Of a stretch of DNA of 63,408 nt, positions 32,970-45,200 are shown piece by piece. The notes under the pieces were generated by a model. The model ran no database searches. It saw only the letters and a program-made list of their open reading frames with translations, and had not been told where the DNA came from. Numbering within the stretch: position 1 is the stretch's first letter; each line of letters opens with the position of its first letter. The position numbers were made by a program, and so were the translations under genes. The DNA is from Diphasiastrum complanatum (lineage: Eukaryota; Streptophyta; Lycopodiopsida; Lycopodiales; Lycopodiaceae). Where the stretch lies: NCBI GenBank assembly GCA_029204225.1, contig CM055110.1, positions 40,243,515 to 40,306,922 of the forward strand, read 5' to 3'.

Positions 32970-33860
32970 ATTTGAACTTGTTGATGATCTAGTTCTAGCT
33001 ATTAGCAATCTTGTAAACTTAAATGCATTTAAACTACATATGGACTAAATTTTTGATATGAAAGATATTGGGGAGCTAAAGTATTGTCTAGGAATATAGG
33101 TGAAAAAGAACATGGCATAACAAAAATTATGGATTAAATACATTGAAGAAATTTTAGAGGGCTTCAATATGTTGGATTGTAAGCCTGTGTCAACCCCTTG
33201 GAAGTAGCAATGAAAATGTTAGAAGAGATGTGCCCCAAAAATCTCGAGGAAAGGAGAATTATGATGACAATATCTTATAAGAATGTGATAGAGAGCCTTA
33301 TGTATGCAATGACTGGAAGTAGGCCTAATATTGCATAGCTTCTTAAGCAGCTACATGAGCAACCTTGGTCAATCAAATTTGATGGCTGTTAAAATGATAT
33401 TTCGCTACCTAAATGGGACAATGAATTTGGGAATAACATAACATACATTGCAAATGAGGTATTTGGATAATAGAAAATCTAGAATAGGATATGTTTTTCT
33501 TATTGGAGGAGCAATCACATGGTGTAGTTCAAAACAAGACTGTAGCATTATCAAAAACAAAAGCAAAGTATATAGTTATGACATGTGTTGCAAGAGAGGT
33601 GATAGATTGAAGTAGTCATCTGCAAATTTGGGTGAGAACGAGGGCAATGCAATAACAATACATAATGGCAACCATGGATGTGTTGCATTATACAATAATA
33701 TATTTTTCACAAGCAAAGCACATAGATGTATTACCACTTCATTTGAAAAAAGGTCAAGGGTGTTAAAATAAAACTCTGTTATTGTCCAACAAATTCCATG
33801 CTAAGCAAACTTCATCACCAATGCATTAATCAACAAATAGTTTGAGCAATGTAGAGTAGC
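32970..33860 (+). pseudogene. second decayed copia RT-RNase H remnant
   Basis: Reads YVDD-like (VDDLVLAISNLV), IFDMKDIGELKYCLGI, CKPVSTPW and later an RNase H echo (GGAITWCSSKQDC). It is stop-ridden. It is a different lineage from the copia elements further left, judging by its wording. Confidence 0.6.
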
Positions 33861-34852
33861 AATAGGAATAAGAAAGCCATATGTCATATCGAGAGGAGGT
33901 GTTGGGTAGACATCAATATCCATTTTGATAAGTTGGTTAGTTCAGTAGGAAACTAGGTAAGCTAGTTAGTGGACGTGAGTGTATAAGTGGTAGGGGACTA
34001 CATACGTAGTAAAGAATGAACTTGCACAAGAGAAATAGTGTGAACAAGGAAGTTTCTTGAAGACTCTACATAAGTTTGCATGAACATGAAAAAAAAAAGT
34101 GATTTTTAGTTGCATGTGTTGTATCTTGTGTTATCTTGATGAGCTCTTCATTTGCCGTTTTCTTGCTCGAATAACCATCAAAGATAGCCAACTAACATAG
34201 TTTTTGTTCTTCACATCAGAATGTTATTCATTCAACACTTCTCTTCTTATTGTGAATGGCACATCTTTATCTTGGCTCACGTTTAGCCAACAACAACAAA
34301 TTGCTTGTATTATAATGCAATTCTAAGGTGTAAGCTAAATGGTGTAACGATTTGAGGCTTGCAGTATGGAGTTTAGCTCTAGCATGCATTTAGCTCAAAC
34401 CCAATTCTATGTGTAGTACAATGTGGCTCTATTGATGTCATTTGGGTTGTTATCCCCATCTAAGAATGTTTAAGACAAGACATTGTGGCTTGGTAATCAT
34501 CCTCAATTCTGAACTCTTTCCATTCTATTTTTGCACTTAAAGCAAGAAAACTTGTGTCCGTTGGGCCATGATCATGATTGGACATGCAAGTAAACCATAT
34601 AGTTGAGGCATAATTATAGCATTGTGTTATTTATGAAAAGATGGTCGTCTGATAAATAGCTTTCATCATAATGGTTCATGTAGGGAAATTCCTTGTCCAC
34701 CCTCAAACCCTAATTCTAAGCACATGCAAAGCAATTAAGATATGAAGAGGATTCTAATATGTCACATGGAGGTTTGTTCCCATGATAATACAACTTAAGT
34801 TCATAATATTAAGCATGCTTCAATGATGACCCAACACTAACATCTGTTAACC

Positions 34853-34854
<2 letters not shown>
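33861..34854. other. no recognisable gene
   Basis: About 1 kb between the copia remnant and the CT repeats. I see no open frame of note, LTR terminus or RNA gene. Confidence 0.5.

Positions 34855-34887
<33 letters not shown>
34855..34887. repeat. (CT)n microsatellite
   Basis: Uninterrupted CT dinucleotides, about 16 units. Confidence 0.95.
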
Positions 34888-34889
<2 letters not shown>

Positions 34890-35198
34890 CTATTTCTCAT
34901 TCTAAAATCCTAAAAAAAAGTGTAACCCTAAAAAAGCCCTAATTTTTTTTGAAAAGCCTCTCTCCCTCACCCTGATCCGGCTGGCTCCCATGCGCTCTCT
35001 CTTTCTCTACGCATATATATATCCTTTTCTCTCTATAGAAAACTTCTAGATTTTTCTCTCTCTACTCTTTTCTGAAAAGTTCTACAAAACTGCCGATCAC
35101 CCTTCAACTGCGCCCTTCAACTGTCTGTCATTGAAGACTTAGGGCACACGTGGCCCAATCGACAGTCAAAAATCGTCTTTTATCCATGACAGCCTACG

Positions 35199-35199
<1 letters not shown>

Positions 35200-35247
<48 letters not shown>

Positions 35248-35295
35248 AACAGAGCAACAATTATCAAACCCAATAGATATGGAAATAGCAAAATC

Positions 35296-35367
<72 letters not shown>
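35200..35367. repeat. two (CT)n tracts separated by a duplicated about 50-bp unit
   Basis: CT tracts at 35200-35247 and 35299-35367. The sequence after each tract (AGAGCAACAATTATCAAACC and onward to AAATCATA) occurs twice, at 35248-35298 and 35368-35419, with two differences. It looks like a tandem duplication of tract plus unit, followed by expansion of the second tract. Confidence 0.9.
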
Positions 35368-35370
<3 letters not shown>

Positions 35371-35875
35371 AGAGCAACAATTATCAAACCCAACAGATAT
35401 GGAAATAGCAAAATCATATGAGAGATGGAAGAAGAGGAAAAGCAAGGACATCCAAATTCCAAAATGGTAGAGGTTCCACCTTTGATTGAACATGAAAAAT
35501 GAAATACAATGTACGACTATTTATAGTGGATTTTGGGCACTTGGTCTCAATGGCTATTGGCCAATTTCTACCTCCCATATTATGCAAATTTGGATTTAGA
35601 ACATGGACCTCCAATCACAAACTTGACTTTTAGGCCTCTAAACTTATTTACTCACATAAATAGCCTAAAAGTCTCTTTATTACTATCTATTTGATCAAAT
35701 AACAATGTGATCACTGGGTTGGTGGACTTACACACGCAGGGTGCCGATTCCCTCACACTTATTTCCTAATCTAGATCAATCTAATATGTGTACATGATGT
35801 GTTGATATCCCGCCAAGCCCCAATAGTATCCCCAACAAAATTGGTGATGGTTCCACAGCACCTGCAGACATCACT

Positions 35876-38106
35876 TTATTGAGAACTCTTACTCACTTCA
35901 CGATGGATCTTGATGAGATGAGATGTTACTTTTTCCATGAAATCCAACCGTGCAAGATTTTGGTCCCACGAGTGTGACAAAAAACAACTATGTGCCCCTT
36001 CGATCCAATTGGACATTGTCCAAATGACGAATTTGCTTTTCCATGATCCACCGATCATTGAAGCTCAATAATAAAGCCTCGCCAATGGTAAATGATTCTT
36101 GACTTGCCAGGACACTAACGACAGATTAGAATCGAGTGCCAGAAATGTTAAATCTTGTGCATACATCGTGGATTGTATGACAGTTAGATCTGGTGATGAC
36201 AGGTACTCAATTGCATAACTCTGAAGCGCACGATGGAAATTCACAACAATGGTCCAGTTAATTTTTGATAGATTATTGGCCAATTGCGAGTGTGCTGTGT
36301 TATTTGGGATAAAGGAGTGCCACACTCCGCCCACTTTTTTCGTCTTGACATCGAAACGTAATACGGGTCCACCCAGAGCTGTCAAGGGTTGGCTGCATAA
36401 CTTCTGATTGCCTCAAAAGCAATTAACCGCCACTTGGGCTAATCACCAAGTGTGGGAAATTTTTTCACTTCTTTTCCCTTTTCAACTCTGGCGTTTTGAA
36501 TTTAAGAACCTAGCTGCCACGAGACGATTCATAAGATATTGAGATAGGAATTCCAAAATCTCTTCGTCGACTGTCATTGGTCACTTGAAAGCCCTTAAAA
36601 TTTTCTTATATATGGTCCAGCTTCTAAAACCTGCTGAACCGTTGGAACGTCTTCTGCTTGCCCTGGATCTTGCACATCCTCGAGATGATGTCCCGCATCT
36701 CCACCTTGACCTTGATCAAATTGTTGCGGTGAGAAACTTGTATGTCGGATAACGAAATCTGAGGTGTGGTTTCAATGGTTACCGCAATTGCTTGCTCATA
36801 GCACTTTATGATCTCTTTTGCCTTTGCCGGCTCTTGCGTTGCCATCAGCTTATAACCATCAAACTTGCTCTGAAATCCCACCAAAGTTGCTTTGAAATAA
36901 TCAACTTTGTGGACCAGATAGTTGATTTCCTACAGAGAGATAGGCCTAGCTGCATGTGAATGCCCATGATTTCCTAAGAATGAAGAGGAACAACTGTTGA
37001 TGTAGATGTCTGACCCGCTTGTGCAACTCTTAACTGAAGATAAGCTTGGGAGTCTTCTTCTTCAAAAATATCTTCCTCCTCAAACCCATCCAAAACAGTA
37101 GCTTAGTGTATTTTTGGTGAACGGGTTCCGAATGGTATGGACAGGTTATCCAGTACTTGAATACTAGCTTGTTGGGACACTAGTGTATCATGTGTGACGC
37201 CTGTTGCTTCTCATAATCGGAAAACTGATTGAATCCCACTCCAAGGGAGGTAGCTTGGAAAGGTGGAGGGCTCTGAGGCACGATAAATTGAATATCTACC
37301 TCAAGGGGATTGGAGTCATCGATCATATCCATAAAAAGTTGTGTTGTAGGTGAAAGTGCAGCAGGTTGGGGGGTGACTAGAGATCTGGGGGGTGAAACAG
37401 AGTGCACTTCTGCGGCCACGATAGTGGACCTAATGGTAACGGAGGCCATGGATGTGGAAGCGAAGGCAATAGGCATGGCAGTGTCCGAGGAAAGGGTAGG
37501 TCCAATGTGAATAGCAGCAAGAGTTATAGCAGTTGCTGGAATTGGTTGCTGAGTGCGTCATTGTGACACGGGAAGCAAGTAGGGTGAAACGGTCTCTCTG
37601 CGGATACGACGACGACTATGTGAGGTGCTCCTTTGTTGTGAGCTGTCGCCTAGTGCATATGTCGTTAGCGCATCTTCAGGTTTGAGCCCCTGTGCTTTAC
37701 TCTCCAACAGAGGCAGATAATGTTGATAAAAGTGGTCGACTGCAAACTTGCAGTTGGTGTTTGGCTTACAATGGTGCGCAAATCTCAAATTCATCACGAT
37801 AGGCCTCAAGCCCAAGTCAAGTATTGGCCTCAATCCTACAATCAACTAAACCAGCTACGAATTCTCTATGCGATTCAACAATTCGATGCAGCAGGTAAGA
37901 GGCGATACGCTCCTTGAGATCCAGCTTGCACTACAGGATCCCTGATGGCCTCGATGAGATAGCCATAATTGGTTTGAAGCTGCACCACTCCGATGTGACA
38001 GAATATACAAAACCACCAAGCTCGATGGATGGTTTGCTCTCGACTTATCAAAGCTAAAGTTCTCAATTATGCTCTGAGCCAAAAACAACTCTTGGTAAAA
38101 AAACAT
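35876..38106 (-). pseudogene. decayed minus-strand coding region of unknown family
   Basis: Several minus-strand frames look like former protein. 37855-38106 and 37558-37845 and 37180-37476 share one frame (with stops). They include a DHFYQHYLPLLESKAQGL segment and an Ala/Ser/Pro-rich region. Part of 37875-38066 reads better in another frame (LQTNYGYLIEAIRDPVVQ). 36624-36884 is Lys-rich and helical. 36065-36385 reads GGPVLRFDVKTKKVGGVWHS. At least three stops or shifts separate them. I do not recognise the family. It could be an old transposon protein or a dead host gene. It lies downstream of the cyclase on the same strand. Confidence 0.4.
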
Positions 38107-38729
38107 TCAAACAAGCTGGGTGCATAGCATGTGTAAATTGAATAAAAACTTTCAGCCAGCCAGTAGAGACCAACAAAGCCTAACCGTAACAATAAAGCCT
38201 ATCTTTTGATAGGCGAGATTTCGAGTTAGGAGGTTCACAATAACATGCAATTGTGAAATAACTTGTCAAATGCTATAACCCCACAAGTTCTTTCATTGAT
38301 CTTCTTATTGGCAATCAAAAGAACAAATTTTGCAACAAATAGTCAATCATAGCAACACTTCGAAAAGGATTGCGGATAACTTTTCATAGATAGCTACATA
38401 CATTTTCTAGACATAAGATTATTCTTAGAGAACTGATTATCCACAAGCCAAAATGTTCAATGTTGAAATATCACGTTCTTGCCATTCTTTGCTTTTTACA
38501 TGCAAGAGCTGAATGGACTATGTGGGCTATGGTTTGTTCATGATAGCAAACTCTTATCTTGCATGCTTTCCTTTAAAAGGATGAGCATCTTTGCCTAGCA
38601 ACTACAGAAGAGATTGATGTGTATCATATTCAACTAGGGCTCTTGTATGTGCAATGACATCAAGATATATAAATGGAGATGGTGATAATCAATAAATGAT
38701 GGACAAACTTAGTGGAGAGTATTCTAGAT
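38107..38729. other. 3' flank of the cyclase gene
   Basis: About 620 bp between the cyclase stop codon and the decayed coding region. It presumably holds the 3' UTR and poly(A) site, but I cannot point to a convincing signal. Confidence 0.35.
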
Positions 38730-39241
38730 TCACTTTTCCGTAAGCTCTCTATATCCTTTCCAATTAGCAGGTACCATATTCTTGTGAGTGGCCATGAAAG
38801 CAAGAAGCACTCTTGGAGGTCTATCAGAGGGCCACATTTGCATGCAGTCCTGGAATATTTCTACAGCTTTGTGCCAGTTGCCACCAATGTAGCTATCAAC
38901 AGCTGCCTCAAACACATTTCTGTAATCAGCAAGGTCTACCTTGAGGTCCTGCTGGAATAGTGGCATATCAAATGTGTATAAAGTGAGACGTTCCACACTT
39001 CCTTTTACAGTCACATGGTCGAGCTTTCTGCAAGGTTTACGAAGGCTACTCATGGTCAAGTTAGCAACAACTGTTTCCGATATCAGAAGCATTACCCCAT
39101 ATTGCTTTGTTGCAGCTTCAAGTCTTGATGCTAGGTTCACATGAGGAGACAAGTAAGATGGATCAACTTTGTGGGAGGAGCCAATTGCACCTTCGATCGC
39201 CCATCCAACATGGAGTCCAAAGCCCATATGGATTCTATATC
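38730..39241 (-). CDS. cyclase exon 7: second half of catalytic domain and C-terminus
   Basis: 512 nt. It begins YRIHMGFGLHVGWAIEGAIG, continues YLSPHVNLASRLEAATKQYG and VTVKGSVERLTLYTFDMP, then a helical tail (YRNVFEAAVDSYIGGNWHKA, AVEIFQDCMQMWPSDRP) and ends GYRELTEK with a stop at 38730. VNLASR supplies the transition-state Asn and Arg. At the position where mammalian adenylate cyclases have Asp and guanylate cyclases Cys, my alignment puts Ser. The tail resembles a tetratricopeptide-like segment common after such cyclase domains. The acceptor is CAG before GATATAG. Confidence 0.9.
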
Positions 39242-42200
39242 CTGCTGGAGGCAGAAATAACAGTGATAACAAGGGTTTTACCACAAACTTTCTTTGTGTA
39301 GAAACTTTTTTATTCTTACAATTTTAGATTGACATGATTTTGACACCTTAGAATTGTGGAATTCAAGAAGCTATCCAAGATGCACTCTATTAAGTAGCAA
39401 CAGAACCATGCCACACTAATTAAATAGAATAAAATGTCGCTATTGGGGATAGAAAAGCCACCCTTGAACTTCAGATTGTGTTCCAAAATCTGCTTCCATT
39501 TTATTGAAAAATATAGTGCATGCGCATTAGGAGGAAACATTTGAGGGAGTAAACCTGCCTGGCATGCGTTGTTGAATAGAAGGGTGCATTGAAAAGTCTT
39601 TTATAGTCTGAGAAGTTTCCAAGGTTTGAATGATGTCTATGAACGACTTCAAAGCACAGTCTGCAAATGACCTTCCTTTTGACTGCAGAAATGATCATAT
39701 TCTTCGGAACTATTTCTAGTCAGAAATAACAAGCTCTACAACATTCTTAAGTTGCAAGTTAATCCTCTGCTAATATACAAGATAATAAGCATCTTATCAG
39801 CCTTCTCTCAAGCTAAAAAAAAAACTTTAACAGATAATAACTGTATGTGAATACCTGAGAAATAGAGAACAAAACATTGCTTTTCTTCTAATACAATCAC
39901 ATTTGCCTCAATAAAACTACTTCAGGCACCATATTGATTATGAATTCCTTGGCTTGCAACACGACTTTAATTATTTCCGCTAAGAGGCACAGCTCAAATC
40001 ATGGGAAGATTTATGTCAATGGGGATACTCTGACAAAGGCATGCAAACCAAGGTATATTCTAAAGACAATATGAACAATGGTGCTATTTCTATTCAAGTA
40101 GCAAGCTCTGGACGTGCTCTATCCCGTGTGCTGTTTCTTAGGTGTGGTAAAAAAAGTTCCAGTACACGCCTCCCCAGAGGTAGAGGCCCTGCCTAATACC
40201 TTTCCAGGATTAATAGAGATATTCGCAGATCACACAACATATGTCTTTCATTTAATTGGCATCACGACATTGGGTGGTAGCATATTTCCCGGACTCCAAG
40301 ATCGGGTTTCCTACTTGCAGTTATATAGAGAGCCTCTACCTCCAAATCCCAGAACTGAACCACCGGTCAAAATTGGAAGGCCAGGTAAAATCGCAATGGC
40401 AGTATTCCTCGTTCCCCCTACACATGACGGCGGCTTTCTCTGTTCTCCTGCTAATCATTCCCCTAAAATATGTGAGAAGTTCAAACACAACACTTGAACA
40501 GTTGAAGAAGGCTATGGCTATGAGTCCGGCTACCTTTGAAAGATCTAGAGTTTTTTGTCACTGTTGTTTCTATTATATTATTTCTATCAGGTTGTTTGTA
40601 TTTCATTCAGCTCCGATGGATATTCAAGAATTCACAACCCTTTGATTAAAATCCATATGTGCGGGCTAACTTTTCAAAGAAAACTCAGAGACAAAAATAT
40701 GGATAATTTGAGATTCTTACATAGATTCCTTCCATTTTCTATGGACCCTTTTACCTATTTGCAATATCAAAGCAACTCGAGAATATGTACAAGATTTACA
40801 TTATAACGATAGTCTGTCAATTCTCTCTTGCATTTTAGGTCTTCTTTACAACAGGCTAAGACAAAAGCAGATTTGCTCAATGATGTCCGCCATCCGAGCG
40901 AGAGTCTTCTAAGATAACAGCAACTATTCACGATTTTAAATAGCTAGCCAGGAAATGGTGGAGGTATGTCATTCCCGCACCAGCACTTGCCAGGCGTAGA
41001 TTGTCTGGCACGTGCTTCTGCAATAACACTTGCTGGCCAATGAATCTGACACCATCCTTACCCAGGAAACCAATTGAAATCGCACCTAAAACAAACAGTA
41101 TACATCCAAATTGTCTATACAGTAAAAAACAGCACATACTAAGAATCATAGTGCCACTAGTCTTAGTATCAGATGGTGTACTACATGCCAGCTGGGGTGG
41201 AATCCCCTTCGCATACATTGATAACAATATTCGTTGACAAGTTCAAGTTAGGAGTGGGTAGTTCTTGCAATATCCCGAGATGGTTGCACTAGCTCCAACT
41301 CCATGCGTTCTATGTGCTACTGCAATTTTTTTATTGGTTCAGCCTCAATTGTAAGAATCTTGATAATTGTTCTCATTCCAAAAGTCAGTCCGAACTACTT
41401 CCAACCTGATTTTTGTCTATTTTAAAATGAACATGCCATGACGATATCATCCTTTGTGATTTCTTATGATTACTAACTTTTAAAGTTACAAATTTAGAGT
41501 TGAAATAAGAAATCAAAAGTTTGAGAGTAGATTGATATTTTGAGACTCATTAAGTTCCCAATATCATGAATGGCATATTTCCTGTTGTTTGGCTGTGTCT
41601 GAGAATTAAAAAATAGAAATCCAGTGCAGTGACTAACTTCATAACAATAAAGTGAGCTTATTGATTTGTGAGGTGTACTTATGCACCTTGTTGGCTGTAT
41701 CTGAAATAGTCTTTTTCCAGACAATAAGGAAAGCATCACCAATGTTCTTGTTGGGAAAACCATGATGCAGCACAACTTTGTTATGTATCACATCAGCAAT
41801 TTTGTTGACGAACATCATCACATCTTCTTGAAGACACTCAGTAGCATCTGTGAAATTTCTTATATCACAAAAACCAAAACATGCTGTCACTTTTTTGCCA
41901 GGTATCATGGCTGCAAGCAGGTAGGAAAGGTTAGTGGATTGTTGGAAATATGCCACATCTGTGGATGCCATGTAAGAACAATGGCTCACTATGAACTTCA
42001 GGAAGATTCATTAGTAAACATCTCAATATCTTCATGCAATCACTCAAGTTCTTTGAACCTATGCAACAATCTCATACTTTCTGAAAGATGTGTTTGTAGC
42101 GTCTGAGATTTTCAAAGTTTTGCATGTCGACAAATAATAGCCTATCAGAATGAGAAACATAATGATAAACATGAGTATTACTGTCATTGGTAAAAATGAG

Positions 42201-45200
42201 GGAGCTTGTGTTTAGGCCTTGGTGAGAAGGCAGCATTTGGAATTGCACTTATGATTCACTGTTTACATCAATGCAATGGAGTCACCAGTTTTTTATCTGC
42301 AATCTTGTCATTGGTGACAAAAAAGGATTCTAAATATTGTTGATGTTGATTGTCTAGAAATTCTCACCAACGTCAAGATAGCTTTTCTGTGTGTAGTGAT
42401 GCTACTTAAAATCGATTAGAAGACTTATATCAAACATTGTCCTAAAGTCATGCTTCTGCAGCATGCACATAGGCACACCTTGTATCTTTCAAGCATTTCA
42501 ATTTTCAGCTTATTTATGCTTCTGCTGATTATCTCTGGGAAATCAGGCTCCCAAGAACATTATTTCCCAAAAGCATGAACAGATTGGATGCTGGTTGTTC
42601 AACACACGGAGAAACTTGTAGGTGCAGCATAAATGTACAAGATTCTAAGCTGGATGCGATTTAGTAATTCATGAGATGAATCAAAATCAAGGAGCAGCTT
42701 GCCATTACAGTCACATGGTACCCAAGAACTTCATTCTTCTCAATACAATGGCTAGCTCTGCCTTCTTCCACCAATTTCTGAAATCTGAAAGCTGTCACAA
42801 TTCTTACTTCAAAAAATAAGGACAAACATTTCAAGGATGTTTATTTCTGACTATCCAGTGAGCTTTGAGATGTAGGAAGTTTTTTCACATTCAAAGATGA
42901 TGGGCTTGGAGTCACATGTTTTCCTTTAATCAGTACGGGAATCTCAGGCAGTGCAATTCCAAGGCAACTTTAAAAGTGAGTAATGTTTTTGTTAGAATAA
43001 TATGCCCAGTTCATTTCCAGTCACTTCTAGTCCATGATTGTCATACTATAAATAGCAGTTTTTAAATTTTTCAGTGCATGCCATAGTGACGAGCGCCACG
43101 TCAACGACACTTGAGTCGGTGAGTCAGGACAGTTGTCTGGTAACAGAGACGGGTTTGCCATGCAGCGATACCCCCTAAAAATTAGTGCTTACCAAATGTA
43201 CTGTCTTAACCATGCAATGTTTGCTTGGGGCTCAGTGTGTTATTTTCCTTCAGCTCATGATTCTAACTGATGGATAGCTTGTTAGATTGTTAGTGTGAAA
43301 CTACAGGATTGATCATTTACGTGGTATCAGAGCCTGGTTGGTTGTAGTTTTCCAGCTATCAGAAGTTGAATTCTAGGAGGATTCGAAGAACTGTTATGGT
43401 TGGCTAAATAGGCTGTCAATTCGATTTTGAGAAACCATAAAGCACAAAGTTTTATTTCAGGGCACTATCACAGAGCCAAGGCAATTACAAGATGAAATTC
43501 GGTGGAATCTGAGAAATTTGAGAAATTTCTCAGTTTTTCAAAGCAAGTGTGGTTTTCCTACGGAAGCAGGCTGTGTGTAGTCAATATTGCACCAAATCAC
43601 ATGCCGACGGTTCCACTGGAATGCCAGTACCAGGGCGACCTCAGTGAAGCCAAGAACTGCAAGAGGAAGCTCAAAGGAAGGTGGAGCAAAACCCAAGAAT
43701 GCTAGAAAATTGACAGCTAGCGTTTTAACATGGAAAACTGAGGATCTTTCTCCATAGTGGTTTTTTTTCAGAACTATAAAAGCATGGAGCTGGATGCTGG
43801 AGTTGAGCAAGCCTGTATGTAAAAGCCTGTGTACAGCCACAAAGCTGTTTAGGAGTACCATCAGATCGAAATCGGCCATAGCTAAAACCTTGGAAGCAAG
43901 GAGAAAGAGAAGAGAGGCCAATAGGTCGCACGCGCTCAATGGTGCGATGGTGAGTCGTATGTTGTATTGCTCCCGAGTCTAAATACCAAGAATTGTCATC
44001 TTGGAGTTCTCCAGCTGTGGTCATAAAGGCAGCTTCATCTTCTTCTTGAGTTTGAGGTGCTTGAAGGGTGGTTGCAGCATTGGCTTGTTGGTGGAACTGC
44101 CTTCTTCTTACTACCCAATTAGTTGTCAATGAACAAGGTTATCAAGAATGGCCACCAAACCCATATGGTTATCATTGAAAATCTGGCTGCTGATCACCAT
44201 CAACAAATAAAGCCTCAACTTTTACGTAAGCAATATCTTATCCACGCTTTTCCTGACAAATTTCCTCACCAGCAATGTCCAACAGTAACTCCTAAAAATG
44301 AGTGCTTAACTATATGTACTGCCTTTTCTTTCAGTTTTGAATGCAGCTTGTCAATGTGTTATTTCCCTTCAGCTCTTGTGATTCTGACTGATAGATAGCC
44401 TATCAAAATGTTAGTATAAAACTATACGATTGATCGTTTGTAGATTCCATAATGATCTTTCGCATAGACCACCTCAGCCTACTTCGGTACTACATTTTGA
44501 TGAAGATAAAAAAAAAAGTCTCTTTATTGATCAAAGCTGATTAGGCTTATATACTATAAATAGTTCAAATCCTATGTATTTTTGTCTTTTGAGCTCATTT
44601 GTGAGTAAAGTCAATAGGTGTTACGAGCACGTAACAAGTGCCGAACCCTAGAGAACACAGGAGGTCAGATACCACAGTCAGGGTCGTGTCCAGCGTATAC
44701 GACCAACAGGGCAAAAGACAGTGTGAGTAGTGTGCCCCGGCACGGTCCATAGCCATGACGGGCCTAACACAGCCTAGGGACACTGCCAGCAGGATAGGGC
44801 CCCACGTTGGGTCCCGACGTGCAGTCGGCCACGTCAGTGTCACGTGGCTGACACTTGGCAGTATGCATGCTACCAGGCCTCACACTGGGCTAGGAGGGGC
44901 TTGCTCCATATAAGGGAGTAGGCAAGGTTGGGTGGATCAGTTAGTGTTTGCCCTACTGTGGTGTTGAGATCTTTAACACTAATCTGATTTTCAGAATCAC
45001 CTTTGGCCTTGAATCAGAGAGTTTCTGACCAGTTAGGTTGCTGTCCAACCAGCGAGGGCAGGGAGCCATCAAATTCAGATTTGCTTGCATCTTTTTTCGG
45101 TCTTTTACTCGATTTTCGGAGCCATAGGTCTGTAAGCAGATCAGCGAGCAGTCTCTTCTATAAATCCGGGAATTTGGAGCACTTGTGGGGCTTCAAACTT

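Larger units (their letters stand above)
43168..44448 (+). mobile_element. short-LTR (TRIM-like) element with PBS
   Basis: Two related stretches of about 165-170 bp, at about 43168-43337 and 44285-44448, share AGTGCTTA, TGTGTTATTT, CCTTCAGCTC, TTCTAACTGATGGATAG-like and ACTGATTGATC-like blocks. The first ends at a TGGTATCAGAGCC primer site (43322-43334, overlapping its estimated end). The interior is about 1 kb and lacks pol. Exact LTR ends are uncertain. Confidence 0.55.

Noticed and set aside
35150-35493. Frames of about 100 codons on both strands near 35.2-35.4 kb
   Set aside because: They consist mostly of Ser-Leu or Arg-Glu runs translated from CT/GA repeats.
35876-38106. Possibility that the unknown decayed region is an integrated virus
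   Set aside because: No RT, protease, coat or movement-protein signature could be seen, so no such call is made.
40114-40497. Plus-strand 127-codon frame rich in Pro and Leu
   Set aside because: It lies within intron 5 of the minus-strand gene, has no recognised domain and no splice or start context that I could support.
40928-41227. Minus-strand frame of 99 codons after a good-looking acceptor, inside the cyclase locus
   Set aside because: Exons 5 and 6 join in phase with no gap in the catalytic fold, so no exon is needed here, and its residues match no part of a cyclase domain.
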